Part shown: piece after piece, positions 1 to 9,752 of the stretch
Numbering within the stretch: position 1 is the first letter of the stretch
Layout: every line of letters starts with the position of its first letter
Assembly: GCA_041688015.1 (NCBI GenBank)
Contig: JBDNIY010000001.1
Coordinates: 124,001 to 188,000, forward strand
DNA: 64,000 nucleotides
DNA from: Parvibaculum sp041688015
GTDB lineage: Bacteria > Pseudomonadota > Alphaproteobacteria > Parvibaculales > Parvibaculaceae
Direction of reading: 5' to 3'
Notes under the pieces: model-generated
The model's input: only the letters and a program-made list of their open reading frames with translations
Databases searched by the model: none
Told to the model about the DNA's origin: nothing
Translations under genes and position numbers: made by a program

Positions 1-237
1 CAGCGGGCCTTGGGTTGGGTTGGCAACTGACGAAACTGACACCCAAAATGGTGCTCATGGACAATACTTTGTGCCCAGCGGCAGATTGCCATATTCCCGC
101 CATCGGATGCGGGGCACAATGACGGTTCGAGTTCCAATGGTTCTAGAGGCGTGCGTTCATCTCTGAGGTTCGCCAGATCGGCCCACCCGGCGGGCGGCGG
201 ACCATCTTTCCAATTTCTGCAATCGTGAAGGCCCCGC
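1..237. other. Upstream region without a recognised gene
   Basis: No credible coding region is seen before the alpha-2-macroglobulin start. The segment presumably holds the 3' flank of a gene outside the window and the promoter of the a2M-pbpC operon. I see no convincing -35/-10 pair, hairpin or repeat. The ribosome-binding signal just before the ATG at 238 is weak. Confidence 0.4.
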
Positions 238-3200
238 ATGATCACGCTCAATCGTTTTGCGCCGTTTGCCTGGATCATTCTGGTAGTAGCACTAGGCACA
301 TTAGCGCCCATCGCCGCCGAGGCCGCCGAAAGCAGCTTGAGTGTCGCGCGGATCACGCCTTCTGGCGAAGACGTACCGGCCGCCCGCCAACTCGTGATCG
401 AGTTTGACCGCGCGGTGGTTCCGCTTGGGCAAATGGACCGAAGTGCCGACGAGATACTCGTTTCGATCTCCCCTCAACTTGCTTGCGAGTGGCGCTGGCT
501 CAGTGATCGTGCATTGGCCTGCGAGCTCAAGGAAAGCGATGCGCTGAAGGCTTCGACGCATTACAGCGTCACGGTTAATCCTGGTCTTGTCGCCCAAGAC
601 GGCACCGCATTGACAAAGCCGATCACGCATAACTTCATAACGGAACGCGTAGCGTTGGACAGAGCCGGATTTTCCGATTGGGCCGGTCCGGCTATGCCCT
701 CGCTACTGGTTACGTTCAATCAGCCGGTTCGCCGCGACAGTGTCGTCAACCATCTGGCGTTCAACTGGAAAGGGGGAACGGGCGCAGTCATCGCGACAGA
801 AGGCCCCGACTGGTCACAATCACCCGGCGACGCTTTGGTTGATGTGCCGCGCGAGCCTGGGTTCAGCGGCTTTTTCAAAAAACTCCTTTCGTATATCCCG
901 TGGTTTCGATCTGAAACGACAGCTGCCCCGCACGAATGGACACGTCGCACGTGGTTGGTCGCGCCCGTGAGCCCTTTGCCGTCCGGCGTCGATGCTGAAC
1001 TCGATATGACGCCAGGATTGATTTCAGGCCTCGGACCAGAGCGCAGTATCGCCGAGCAGCAAGTCAAAAAATTCGCCACCTTTGGAGATTTTAAATTCGT
1101 TGGACTGCGTTGCGACACCAATCAGGGCAAGACGATAACTATTCGCCCGGACGAAACGCAGGACGCACTTTGCGGCCCATGGAGCATTATACGGCTTGTT
1201 TTTTCAGCGCCGCTTCAGCTTAAGCAAATCCGTGATCATGTTGTCTTGTCGCCAGCGCTCGGAAAACCCGCACCTGACGTCGACCCTTGGGTAGATGCTA
1301 ATCCTGACCAGACAGAAGGCTATTACGGTGGGATGGGACACAACATTGGCGACGAATATACCGCACGCTTTCCCGTCTATCTCCGTTCAGATCGCGACTA
1401 TGAAGCGAACCTGAAACCCGGTGATACGAAGATCGTCGATATATTTGGGCGTTCGCTTGAAGGCGCTCTCAACATGCATTGGCGCATGGATAATCGCCCG
1501 CCAAATTTTGAATTTCCCAATGACATCGCCGTTCTCGAAAAAGGCGTGGACAGCGATGTCGCGCTTTATGTCAACAATTTGACGGACAGAGACTTCACCT
1601 ATTCGAGATTGACGACAAAGGGCGCTGAAAGCGGCCTGACGTTTCACCAAGCGCTGGATCCCATTCGCAATCTGCAATATGCGATTCCGTTTGGCGTGCG
1701 CGATATGTTGAACGGAAAATCCGGCGCGATATTGGGTCAGTTGACCACAACGCCATCGACGCAGAAGCGGCCTGCCGTTGTCTTCGCGCAAGTGACGCCA
1801 TTTGGATTGCACGTAAAGCTCGCGCATTACAACACATTGGTTTGGGTGACCGATCTGGCGACAGGCGAGCCGGTCGAAGGCGCGCGCGTATCGTTCTTCC
1901 ACGATCCGACCCTGCTTGGTGCATTTTGCGGTAACGACAAAATTGGCAAATGGGTGTCAGCGCGCGAAACGGCGTTCGCCCTGAGCGATGCAGATGGCTT
2001 GGCGCGCCTACCCGGTCAGGCACCGGTGGTCGGCGAATGGCAATCGGAATGTGATCGCGCCTTGAGCATCCGCACAGAGAAGGGGGCTGACCTCGCCGTC
2101 ATGCCGCTCAACTATCAGTTTGAAGCCGATACCTATCGCGCCTCCGGCGAGCAGATATGGGCGAACGATCAGGTTGAACAGGCCCATATGCGGGTTTGGG
2201 GCACGACGGCGCAAGGCATCTACCGCGCTGGTGACACCGTTCAGTACAAGATTTATGTACGCGGCCAAAATAACGAAGGCCTCACCGCTGCGCCGCCGTC
2301 GTCCTATCGTGTTCAGTTGATCGATCCGACAGGGAAACTCGTCGCTGAAACTAAGGATTTAATTCTTAGCGAGTTTGGCGCGACGTCTGGTGAGTTCAAG
2401 CTGTCAAAGTACGGCGCCGTCGGCTGGTACAGGTTTCGCCTGTTGCAAAAGATGTATGCAACGGCGGGTGACATTAAGGACAATGCGACCGAGGAAGGTA
2501 TGCTGGGGCAAACTGGGTGGTACGCATGGAAGCCGATGCGCGTGCTGGTGAGTGATTTCACGCCAGCATCATTCCGTGTCACCGCCACAGTCAATGGCCA
2601 TGTTTTTGCACCCGGCCAGTCTGCTGAAGTGGTGGGCAAGGCGACGCTCCATGCTGGTGGACCCTATACTGATGCCACCGCGCGCATCACTGCCGTGTTC
2701 AACGCGATGCCGATGCATTCCGAGCATCCAGTCGCTGCCGGTTTCAGCTTTTATCGCAGTGACGACACCTCCGGGTCTGATCAGCGTATGATCGCGCAGT
2801 TGCAACAGCCGCTCGGCGCCCAAGGAGACGTCAAGACCGCTATTGCCATCCCCGATCAGGGAGATGCCACATTCGGTAATCTGATATTTGAAGTCGCCGT
2901 CGCCGATGATCGTGGCAAGAACATTGCCAATGCTACGAGCGCTATCTATGCCGCGACGGATCGTTTTGTCGGCCTGAAACCAGACGCTTGGATATATCAG
3001 GCGGGCAAATCCGGATCGTATAAATATATCGTTGTTGATCCAAAAGGCGTGCCTGTGTCCGGCACACAAGTCGATCTCAAAATTGAGCGAAAAACGGTGA
3101 CGGCGGCGCGCGTCAAGTCGGCCGGCAATGTCTATCAGACGATCTACAATACAAATTGGGAAGCCGCAGGCACATGCGCAGGCACGCCGAATGCGCAGCC

Positions 3201-6200
3201 GGAGACATGCAGCTTCACGCCCAAGCAGGCCGGTGAATATCGCATCACCGCGTCGGTTAACGGCAGTAAAGGTAAGACGCAGGTCGCATCAAGCGACTTC
3301 TGGGTCACAGGGCGTGACGTTGTGCTGTGGGATAGCGAACCTGACACAGCACTCCAGATGTTTCCTGAAAAGGCGAGCTACAATGTCGGCGACACAGCGC
3401 GCTATCTGATCAAGAATCCTTACCCTCACGCCAAGGCTCTGATCACCATTGAGCGCTACGGCGTCATTGATCATTTCGTCAAAACTTTCGACACCTCCAC
3501 CCCCGTCGTCGAATTCCCGGTGAAGCCAGACTACGCGCCGGGGTTCTATGTTTCGGTCGTGCTCTTGAGCCCGCGTGTGGACATGCCGATTGATGCCAAC
3601 ACGGTGGACCTTGGCAAGCCATCGTTCCGAATGGGCTATATGGCCGTGCCGGTCAATGACCCCTACAACGAAATGAAGGTGACAGCGAAAGCAGATCACG
3701 AAGAATATCGTCCGGGCGAAGCTGTCGCCGTTAAGCTGCACGCCGAGCCGCGTCATAAGGGACAGACGCAGCCTATCGAATTCGCTGTCGCGGTCCTCGA
3801 TCAGGCCGTCTTTGATCTCGTCACCGGTGGCAACGCCTATTTTGATCCCTATCGTGGTCTCTACCGTCTCGATAACCTCGATGTGCGCAACTATAATTTG
3901 TTGTTGAAACTTGTGGGGCGCCAGAAGTTTGAAAAGAAAGGTGCCAATCCCGGCGGCGATGGCGGCGCGGACTTCAAAGTTCGGGACGTATCGAAATTCA
4001 TCGCCTATTGGAACCCATCCATCCTCGCGGACGCTCAAGGCAGCGCGAAGTTTTCCTTTGCTGCTCCTGACAACTTGACTGGATGGCGGGTGCTCGCGCT
4101 CGCGGTGACGCCAATGGATAAGGTCGGACTCGGTGTCGGTGACTTTAAGGTCAACCGCCTTACTGAAATCCGATCGGTCATGCCCAATCAAGTGTTGGAG
4201 GGAGACACGTTCGACGCGGGCTTCAGCGTGATGAACCGGACAGACAAGCCGCGAGAAATTTCTATCGCAATCAGCGCGAAGGGAAACGTCGGCGATAATG
4301 ACAAATCTGTGTCATTCAAGAAGACCGTCAAACTCAATGCTTTCGCGCGGAGCACCATTTTTGTACCAATCACGGCAGGTCTGATCCCCGCGACGCGAGA
4401 TGCGCACACTGGCAACATCGATTTCACCGTGTCGGCTGGCGACGCCTTGGATAAGGACGGTTATGTTTTTCACCTGCCCATTGGCAAACATGTTGATCTG
4501 ATCACTTCAGCGGCCTACGGCACAACGGATAGCGCCGACGTGGTGACGCCGATTGCCTTTCCCAAGGTCATTCGGCCGGATGCCGGTGACCTCACGGTGA
4601 CTTTGAGCCCGACAGTCATTACCAATGTCGCCGCTGCCTTCCGCTACATTGCAAATTATCCGTTCTTGTGTTGGGAGCAACGGTTGACCAAAGGAGTGAT
4701 GGCCGCAAACTTTGCCGCCTTGCGAAAATACCTTCCGGACAATTTGCAATGGGCTGACGCACCCAAAACACTTAAATCGACCATCGAGAGTGCGGCAGAT
4801 TTTCAAGCGCCTAATGGTGGAATGGCCTATTGGCTCGCCTCCAATGATCGCGTTGATCCCTATTTGTCAGCCTATACGGCGCTGGCTTTCACTTGGCTCC
4901 ATGATCGTGGCACCGATGCCACATCGCCCGTCAAAGACAAGCTCCAAAAATATCTGGAGGAATTTCTACGCAAGGACACAGCCCCGAACTATTACACGGC
5001 CAATATGTCTGCTTCCGTGCGCGCTGTTGCGCTGGCGGCGATGGCACGCGAGGGGCATGTGAGCGCGCGCAATATTGAGCGTCTGCGCCCACGTTTCAAG
5101 ACTATGGGGCTCTTTGGTAATGCCATGTTGCTGCAAGCCAGCCTGACGTTAAAAGACCAACAGGGTGAAAAGCTGGCTCGTGAATTCCTCGACATGATCT
5201 TGGCGCATTCCAACCAAACGTCTGGTAAGTTCATTTTTTCGGAGAAACAAGGTGAAGGCTACGCGCGTATCTTGTCGTCTCCGCTGCGTGACAATTGCGC
5301 CATCCTGTCGAGCCTCGTTGCCTACGCGCGTGTTCCCGGCAAGAAATCTGCTGTTGAGGGCGTTGCATTTAAACTTGTTCGCTCCATTTCGCAGAGCCAA
5401 AAGCAAGAAGGCTATTGGGGCAATACGCAGGAAAACATGTTCTGCGCCAATGCGCTTGCTGACTACGCGAGTGCGTTCGAGACAGTAGATCCGAAACTGA
5501 ATGTAACGGCGTCTCTTGATGGCGACACGCTAGGCACGGCCAATCTTGTTGGCGTCACGGCAAAACCTATCACGCTTGAACACAATATCAGTTCTACCGA
5601 CATTGGACGCGACGCCACGTTGACGCTTAAACGCGAAGGGGTAGGGCGGCTCTATTATGCCACGCGGCTCAGCTATGCACCCATCAACGGCAACGTCACT
5701 CCTGTTAACAGCGGCATCGAAATTCGACGGGAGTATAGCGTCGAGCGAGATGGCAAGAGAGTTCTTCTCAGCGAACCGGCCACCGTTAAACGTGGCGATC
5801 TTGTGCGTGTCGATATCTATCTGTCGCTGCCTGCCGCGCGCAATTTTGTAGTGGTCGATGATCCTGTGCCTGGCGGATTGGAACCGGTCAACCGCGATCT
5901 TGCGACGACCTCTGTGGTGGACGCAGACAAAGCCAACCTTGTTCTGCCTGAGGGAAGCTGGGGTGCCAAATATAAAGACTGGATTGAATACGCGGCAGGT
6001 TATTGGTCCTTCTATCATCGCGAATTGCGTGACGATAGCGTGCGTTTCTACTCCGATTATCTGGGGGCGGGAAACTATCACCTGAGCTATGTGGCCCAGG
6101 CGATTGCAACAGGAGATTTCTCCAGCCGCGCAGTCAAGGCGCAAGAAATGTATGATCCTGAGGTCTTCGGTCTTGGTGCATCGGGAACGCTCCATGTAAC

Positions 6201-6216
6201 GGCTAATCTGAAATGA
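238..6216 (+). CDS. Bacterial alpha-2-macroglobulin family protein (YfhM-like)
   Basis: A 1992-residue secreted protein of the bacterial alpha-2-macroglobulin family, which traps attacking proteases in the periplasm. The N-terminus (residues 1-30) is a typical signal peptide ending near AEAAES. Repeated macroglobulin-type beta domains follow. The thioester motif CWEQ is at residues 1478-1481, inside an alpha-helical thioester domain (context YPFLCWEQRLTKG). The C-terminal part carries the receptor-domain-like segment around VVVDDPVPGGLEPVN. It is longer than E. coli YfhM (about 1650 residues). The next gene, pbpC, overlaps by 4 bases (ATGA), which is the classic a2M-pbpC pairing: the trap protects the envelope while PbpC repairs peptidoglycan. 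Whether the protein is lipid-anchored is unclear, since I see no clean lipobox. Family assignment is firm; that the thioester forms is inferred from the intact CxEQ pattern. Confidence 0.93.
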   Translation: MITLNRFAPFAWIILVVALGTLAPIAAEAAESSLSVARITPSGEDVPAARQLVIEFDRAVVPLGQMDRSADEILVSISPQLACEWRWLSDRALACELKESDALKASTHYSVTVNPGLVAQDGTALTKPITHNFITERVALDRAGFSDWAGPAMPSLLVTFNQPVRRDSVVNHLAFNWKGGTGAVIATEGPDWSQSPGDALVDVPREPGFSGFFKKLLSYIPWFRSETTAAPHEWTRRTWLVAPVSPLPSGVDAELDMTPGLISGLGPERSIAEQQVKKFATFGDFKFVGLRCDTNQGKTITIRPDETQDALCGPWSIIRLVFSAPLQLKQIRDHVVLSPALGKPAPDVDPWVDANPDQTEGYYGGMGHNIGDEYTARFPVYLRSDRDYEANLKPGDTKIVDIFGRSLEGALNMHWRMDNRPPNFEFPNDIAVLEKGVDSDVALYVNNLTDRDFTYSRLTTKGAESGLTFHQALDPIRNLQYAIPFGVRDMLNGKSGAILGQLTTTPSTQKRPAVVFAQVTPFGLHVKLAHYNTLVWVTDLATGEPVEGARVSFFHDPTLLGAFCGNDKIGKWVSARETAFALSDADGLARLPGQAPVVGEWQSECDRALSIRTEKGADLAVMPLNYQFEADTYRASGEQIWANDQVEQAHMRVWGTTAQGIYRAGDTVQYKIYVRGQNNEGLTAAPPSSYRVQLIDPTGKLVAETKDLILSEFGATSGEFKLSKYGAVGWYRFRLLQKMYATAGDIKDNATEEGMLGQTGWYAWKPMRVLVSDFTPASFRVTATVNGHVFAPGQSAEVVGKATLHAGGPYTDATARITAVFNAMPMHSEHPVAAGFSFYRSDDTSGSDQRMIAQLQQPLGAQGDVKTAIAIPDQGDATFGNLIFEVAVADDRGKNIANATSAIYAATDRFVGLKPDAWIYQAGKSGSYKYIVVDPKGVPVSGTQVDLKIERKTVTAARVKSAGNVYQTIYNTNWEAAGTCAGTPNAQPETCSFTPKQAGEYRITASVNGSKGKTQVASSDFWVTGRDVVLWDSEPDTALQMFPEKASYNVGDTARYLIKNPYPHAKALITIERYGVIDHFVKTFDTSTPVVEFPVKPDYAPGFYVSVVLLSPRVDMPIDANTVDLGKPSFRMGYMAVPVNDPYNEMKVTAKADHEEYRPGEAVAVKLHAEPRHKGQTQPIEFAVAVLDQAVFDLVTGGNAYFDPYRGLYRLDNLDVRNYNLLLKLVGRQKFEKKGANPGGDGGADFKVRDVSKFIAYWNPSILADAQGSAKFSFAAPDNLTGWRVLALAVTPMDKVGLGVGDFKVNRLTEIRSVMPNQVLEGDTFDAGFSVMNRTDKPREISIAISAKGNVGDNDKSVSFKKTVKLNAFARSTIFVPITAGLIPATRDAHTGNIDFTVSAGDALDKDGYVFHLPIGKHVDLITSAAYGTTDSADVVTPIAFPKVIRPDAGDLTVTLSPTVITNVAAAFRYIANYPFLCWEQRLTKGVMAANFAALRKYLPDNLQWADAPKTLKSTIESAADFQAPNGGMAYWLASNDRVDPYLSAYTALAFTWLHDRGTDATSPVKDKLQKYLEEFLRKDTAPNYYTANMSASVRAVALAAMAREGHVSARNIERLRPRFKTMGLFGNAMLLQASLTLKDQQGEKLAREFLDMILAHSNQTSGKFIFSEKQGEGYARILSSPLRDNCAILSSLVAYARVPGKKSAVEGVAFKLVRSISQSQKQEGYWGNTQENMFCANALADYASAFETVDPKLNVTASLDGDTLGTANLVGVTAKPITLEHNISSTDIGRDATLTLKREGVGRLYYATRLSYAPINGNVTPVNSGIEIRREYSVERDGKRVLLSEPATVKRGDLVRVDIYLSLPAARNFVVVDDPVPGGLEPVNRDLATTSVVDADKANLVLPEGSWGAKYKDWIEYAAGYWSFYHRELRDDSVRFYSDYLGAGNYHLSYVAQAIATGDFSSRAVKAQEMYDPEVFGLGASGTLHVTANLK

Positions 6217-8387
6217 GCAGGCCGCGTACGTTTATCGATTGGGCGGTATGTGTGGGCTTTGCCGCTGCGGTAGTTTTGCTCGGCGCGACGTGGTTTGGTC
6301 TTGCCGACAAAGCGGCGCTTAACCTGCATGTGAGGGCGCAGGGTCACATTTTGTTGGACCGTGAAGGTCACGCCTTGGCTGAAAAAACTGACGCCTGGAA
6401 CATTCAGGATCAGGTGCCGCTTTACGCCATTCCACAACGCTTGCAACAAGCTGTTCTGACAGCGGAGGATCGACGCTTTTACAAACATCGTGGCGTTGAT
6501 TGGATCGCGCGTCTTCACGCCATTTGGCAAGGCGTAGTGGCTGGGCATAATGTGCGCGGTGCGAGTAGCATCTCCGAACAAGTCGTGCGCATGTTGGTGC
6601 CGCGTCCACGCACGCTCTGGTCCAAATGGCTTGAAGGTTTTGACGCCAACCGCCTCGAGGCTAGCGTCACCAAAGCTGATATTCTTGAGTTCTATCTCAA
6701 TCAAGTTCCTTACGCATCGAACCGGCGCGGCGTTGTGGCAGCGGCGCGTTTCTATTTCAATCGCGATTTGGAAACGCTTGATGCGCGCGAAATGTTGGCG
6801 CTTGCTATTCTGCCGCGCGCGCCCTCGGGTCTTGATCCCTATCAAAAGGGGGCCAAGCGTTTGGAGCGCCGCACCATTCATCTTGCAAGGGCTATGCGCC
6901 ATGCCAACTTGATTGACGGTAGCGAGTGGCAAAACATCATTGAGACGCCGTTGACATTGGAACGCGCGTCGCGCCCATTTTCTATTGGTCATTTTAGAAC
7001 TTATGTTGATCAGCAGTTGGGCGGTGCCACTAATAAGACGATGCCGTTGCGCGTGAAGACGACGCTCGACAGTGGACTGATGGACTTCGCGCAAGGGCTG
7101 GTTGATCAACGCGTCGATGCCCTTTCTGGTCGGCGTGTCCACAATGCGGCAGCGCTTGTGATTGACCGACGCAGTGGAGAGATACTCGCGTGGGTCGTTG
7201 CGGGGGCGCAATCCAGTACATATGTGCCAGGACAATTTCTTGATGCTGTTCTCATTCCGCGTCAACCGGGTTCGGCGTTGAAACCTTTTCTCTATGCGGC
7301 GAGTTTTGATGCGGGTTGGTCGCCGGGCGTACGGATTATTGATGCGCCGTTGTCGGAAGCGGTCGGCACGGGAATGCATCAGTTCAATAATTACAGTCAT
7401 CATTTTTACGGCGATGTTTCGATACGGCAGGCGTTGGGAAACTCGCTTAATATTCCGGCGATCCATGCCGTGAATTTTGTGGGGCCGGATCACTATCTTT
7501 CGGTATTGCATGATCTTGGTTTCAAAAGCCTGACGCGAGGAGCTGGTTTTTATGGAGACGGTTTGGCACTCGGGAATGGTGAAGTGTCTTTGCTCGAACT
7601 GGTTCGTGCGTTCGGGGCACTTGCTAATCAGGGCGAGACGTTACCTTTACATGCGGTGATGAACAATCATCCGTCTAATGATCAAAGTCATCGTGTATTC
7701 AGTGCGCAAGCAGCGACTATGGTGAGCAATATCTTGTCCGATCCGTGGGCACGTTCGATGGAGTTTGGGCGCTATTCGTTACTTGATTTACCGACACAAA
7801 CGGCTGTGAAAACGGGCACCTCGACCGACTATCGAGACGCCTGGTCGGTAGGGTATGACAGCCGCTATGTGGTGGGGATATGGATGGGAAATTTGGACCA
7901 GACGCCCATGGATGGCATTACCGGATCGACCGGGCCGGGGCTCGTTTTGAGGGGGCTCTTTGCCTACCTCAACAGGGACCAGAATACCTCGAAATTGGCT
8001 CTCAATTCCGAGCTTTTCCTGCAAGAAAACTGTGTTAATTCGAGCCTTTCCTGCACGCCCATCTATGACTACAGAACAGCCAGCTCGCGCGCCATATCCC
8101 CGCCTGAGGACAACCTTGTCCCCGCCATTATGAGCCCATCGCAGGATTTGCGCTTGGCCTTTGATCCGCGCCTGCCAGCTGACCGGCAGTCGTTTCGTTT
8201 CTCGCTCGCGGGCATCACCCCTGAGGATAAGGTGACATGGTTCGTCAACGGCGATGAGGTCGGTGAGACGCGGGGCGGGGATTACGATTGGCGTGTGAAG
8301 CGGGGATATTATTCCGTTTTGGCGCGTGTCGAGACGGCGAAGGGCAAAAGACTTGTCCTCGGACCCGTTGCTTATTCGGTGCGGTGA
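6213..8387 (+). CDS. pbpC: Penicillin-binding protein 1C
   Basis: A bifunctional class A penicillin-binding protein that polymerises and cross-links peptidoglycan, 724 residues. There is one N-terminal membrane anchor (about residues 8-30). The glycosyltransferase domain has its catalytic Glu at residue 85 in AEDRRFYKHRGVD, followed by GASSISEQ. The transpeptidase domain has the active-site Ser354 in PGSALKPF, SLN at 411-413 and KTG at 533-535. The last 90 or so residues form the C-terminal domain typical of PBP1C (FNGDEV-like segment VTWFVNGDEVG). The start overlaps the stop of the alpha-2-macroglobulin gene, so the two are translationally coupled. All catalytic motifs are present and nothing suggests decay. 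The gene ends 4 bases before the convergent VOC gene, with no visible terminator between them. Confidence 0.95.
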   Translation: MSRPRTFIDWAVCVGFAAAVVLLGATWFGLADKAALNLHVRAQGHILLDREGHALAEKTDAWNIQDQVPLYAIPQRLQQAVLTAEDRRFYKHRGVDWIARLHAIWQGVVAGHNVRGASSISEQVVRMLVPRPRTLWSKWLEGFDANRLEASVTKADILEFYLNQVPYASNRRGVVAAARFYFNRDLETLDAREMLALAILPRAPSGLDPYQKGAKRLERRTIHLARAMRHANLIDGSEWQNIIETPLTLERASRPFSIGHFRTYVDQQLGGATNKTMPLRVKTTLDSGLMDFAQGLVDQRVDALSGRRVHNAAALVIDRRSGEILAWVVAGAQSSTYVPGQFLDAVLIPRQPGSALKPFLYAASFDAGWSPGVRIIDAPLSEAVGTGMHQFNNYSHHFYGDVSIRQALGNSLNIPAIHAVNFVGPDHYLSVLHDLGFKSLTRGAGFYGDGLALGNGEVSLLELVRAFGALANQGETLPLHAVMNNHPSNDQSHRVFSAQAATMVSNILSDPWARSMEFGRYSLLDLPTQTAVKTGTSTDYRDAWSVGYDSRYVVGIWMGNLDQTPMDGITGSTGPGLVLRGLFAYLNRDQNTSKLALNSELFLQENCVNSSLSCTPIYDYRTASSRAISPPEDNLVPAIMSPSQDLRLAFDPRLPADRQSFRFSLAGITPEDKVTWFVNGDEVGETRGGDYDWRVKRGYYSVLARVETAKGKRLVLGPVAYSVR

Positions 8388-8391
8388 GGCT

Positions 8392-9147
8392 CTAAACCAG
8401 CGAAATTTTTATCCCGCAGATATTAAAGCCTGTTCCGTCCACCGTGAGCCCATGCGCCTTGGCGGCGGCGAGAACGGGGGCAGCATCGCGGACGGCAATG
8501 TCGATGCCGACAACGCCGGTGCCATCGTCATCGACGGGGGAGACAAACCGGATTTCACCGCGCGCGAGACGAACCACATTCGATCTGTCTACAGATGATG
8601 ATAAATGTACTGCCCAGCGTTTGGCCGCCGCCGCGGGATCGCGCGCCTGGATGGTGACGGCGGGAAGGCCCAAAACATTGGCGTCGGTGCCAGCGGATCG
8701 CCAGTCGGGGCCAGCGGGCGGCCAGTCGCACATGGTGTCGAGCGGGTCGGCAACGCCACCAACGGAATCGATGGAGGTCAGCACACCATCGAAATCGCCG
8801 GGATGGAAATGCGTGAAGGTATAGGTCTTGCCAGCGTGTTCGGCGATCTTGCGGATTCCGTCAGCTTCAAGCCGCGCGCGGTGGGCGAGCGCGTCCTTGG
8901 TGTGCAGGATCACCATATAGCCTGCGTTGCCGCCTCGGCGTTTCAGATAGCGCGCGGCAGAGGCATCGTCGCGCACGGGCTGGACGATTTCGAGAAACTC
9001 GCCACCGACAGGAAAGACCACATTGACGAGGCCGAAAACCGCGACGCCGGGGTCGCGATAGGCCACCTTGAGGCCAAGCACGGCGTCGAAGGCTTTGACG
9101 AGCGGTTCAAGGTCTGATGCCACAAGGGCGATCTGGCGCAGGCGCAT
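8392..9147 (-). CDS. VOC superfamily (glyoxalase-like domain) protein
   Basis: A 251-residue protein with the fold of the vicinal-oxygen-chelate/glyoxalase-like family. The N-terminal half begins RLRQIALVASDLEPLVKAFD, the usual first beta-alpha module. A second module is seen around VTIQARDPAAAAKRWAVHL, giving two paired betaalphabetabetabeta units. Substrate and metal are not predictable from the sequence. I chose the ATG at 9147 because AAGGACC lies a few bases upstream; an upstream in-frame ATG at 9180 has no such signal. The gene is monocistronic and convergent with pbpC. Confidence 0.75.
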   Translation of the reverse strand: MRLRQIALVASDLEPLVKAFDAVLGLKVAYRDPGVAVFGLVNVVFPVGGEFLEIVQPVRDDASAARYLKRRGGNAGYMVILHTKDALAHRARLEADGIRKIAEHAGKTYTFTHFHPGDFDGVLTSIDSVGGVADPLDTMCDWPPAGPDWRSAGTDANVLGLPAVTIQARDPAAAAKRWAVHLSSSVDRSNVVRLARGEIRFVSPVDDDGTGVVGIDIAVRDAAPVLAAAKAHGLTVDGTGFNICGIKISLV

Positions 9148-9260
9148 GATTTGGTCCTTCCCTTTGGCGATAGGGTGCAATTGATTTGGCGTGGGTGCAA
9201 GGGGGAGGAATGTCGTGAGACTATGACGGATTCAGAATACGCGGTTTCACCCCCTCCCAA

Positions 9261-9283
9261 CCCTCCCCCCTCAAGGGGGAGGG
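9261..9283. repeat. GC-rich intergenic hairpin (CCCTCCCCC/GGGGGAGGG)
   Basis: Perfect 9-bp inverted arms CCCTCCCCC (9261-9269) and GGGGGAGGG (9275-9283) enclose a 5-base loop. It sits in the divergent space between the VOC and MAPEG genes. It resembles the dispersed C-rich palindromes common in alphaproteobacterial intergenic regions. The arms are visible directly; the class is my inference. Confidence 0.6.
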
Positions 9284-9335
9284 CTTTAAGGAAATTTGAC
9301 GTATAGTGATTGCCGAACATCTTTGGGGAGAGAAA

Positions 9336-9752
9336 ATGTCGGTTGAATTTTGGTGCCTGTTTGGCGCGCTGATTTTGGCGCTTTTGCATGTGACGACGTC
9401 GGCTTTTGCTTTCAAGGCGCAGGTCGGCAATCGCTATACGGTGGGCGCGCGCGACGAGGATGTGCGGCCGACAGGTTTTGCAGGACGGATGGAGCGGGCG
9501 CAGCGTAATTTTCTGGAGACATTCGCGGTCTTTGTCGCCGCCGTCTTTATGATCGAATTTCTCGACATCGCCAGTAGCCTCAGCCAGTTTGGGGCCATCC
9601 TCTATATCGCGGGCCGTCTCGCCTATTTGCCGCTTTATGCGGCGGGCACGCCTTGGCTGCGCACATTTGCGTGGAATGCGGCGACGCTGGGGCTTGCCTT
9701 GATGATCGTGCAAATTGGCATCGCTATGATGACGGTCGCGCCGACGCTATGA
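9336..9752 (+). CDS. MAPEG family membrane protein
   Basis: A 138-residue integral membrane protein with about four hydrophobic helices, matching the MAPEG family (microsomal glutathione transferase/eicosanoid related). The family hallmark is the polar stretch RMERAQRNFLETF after the first helix, comparable to the RAQRAHxNxLE pattern. Substrate is unknown in bacteria. I place the start at 9336, where GGGGAG precedes the ATG, rather than at 9306. The 3' end overlaps the convergent molybdopterin gene by 6 bases. Confidence 0.8.
   Translation: MSVEFWCLFGALILALLHVTTSAFAFKAQVGNRYTVGARDEDVRPTGFAGRMERAQRNFLETFAVFVAAVFMIEFLDIASSLSQFGAILYIAGRLAYLPLYAAGTPWLRTFAWNAATLGLALMIVQIGIAMMTVAPTL

Noticed and set aside
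1387..7511. Long open frames on the minus strand inside the alpha-2-macroglobulin and pbpC genes
   Set aside because: They lie wholly within genes with complete family motifs, have no recognisable domains and no ribosome-binding signals.
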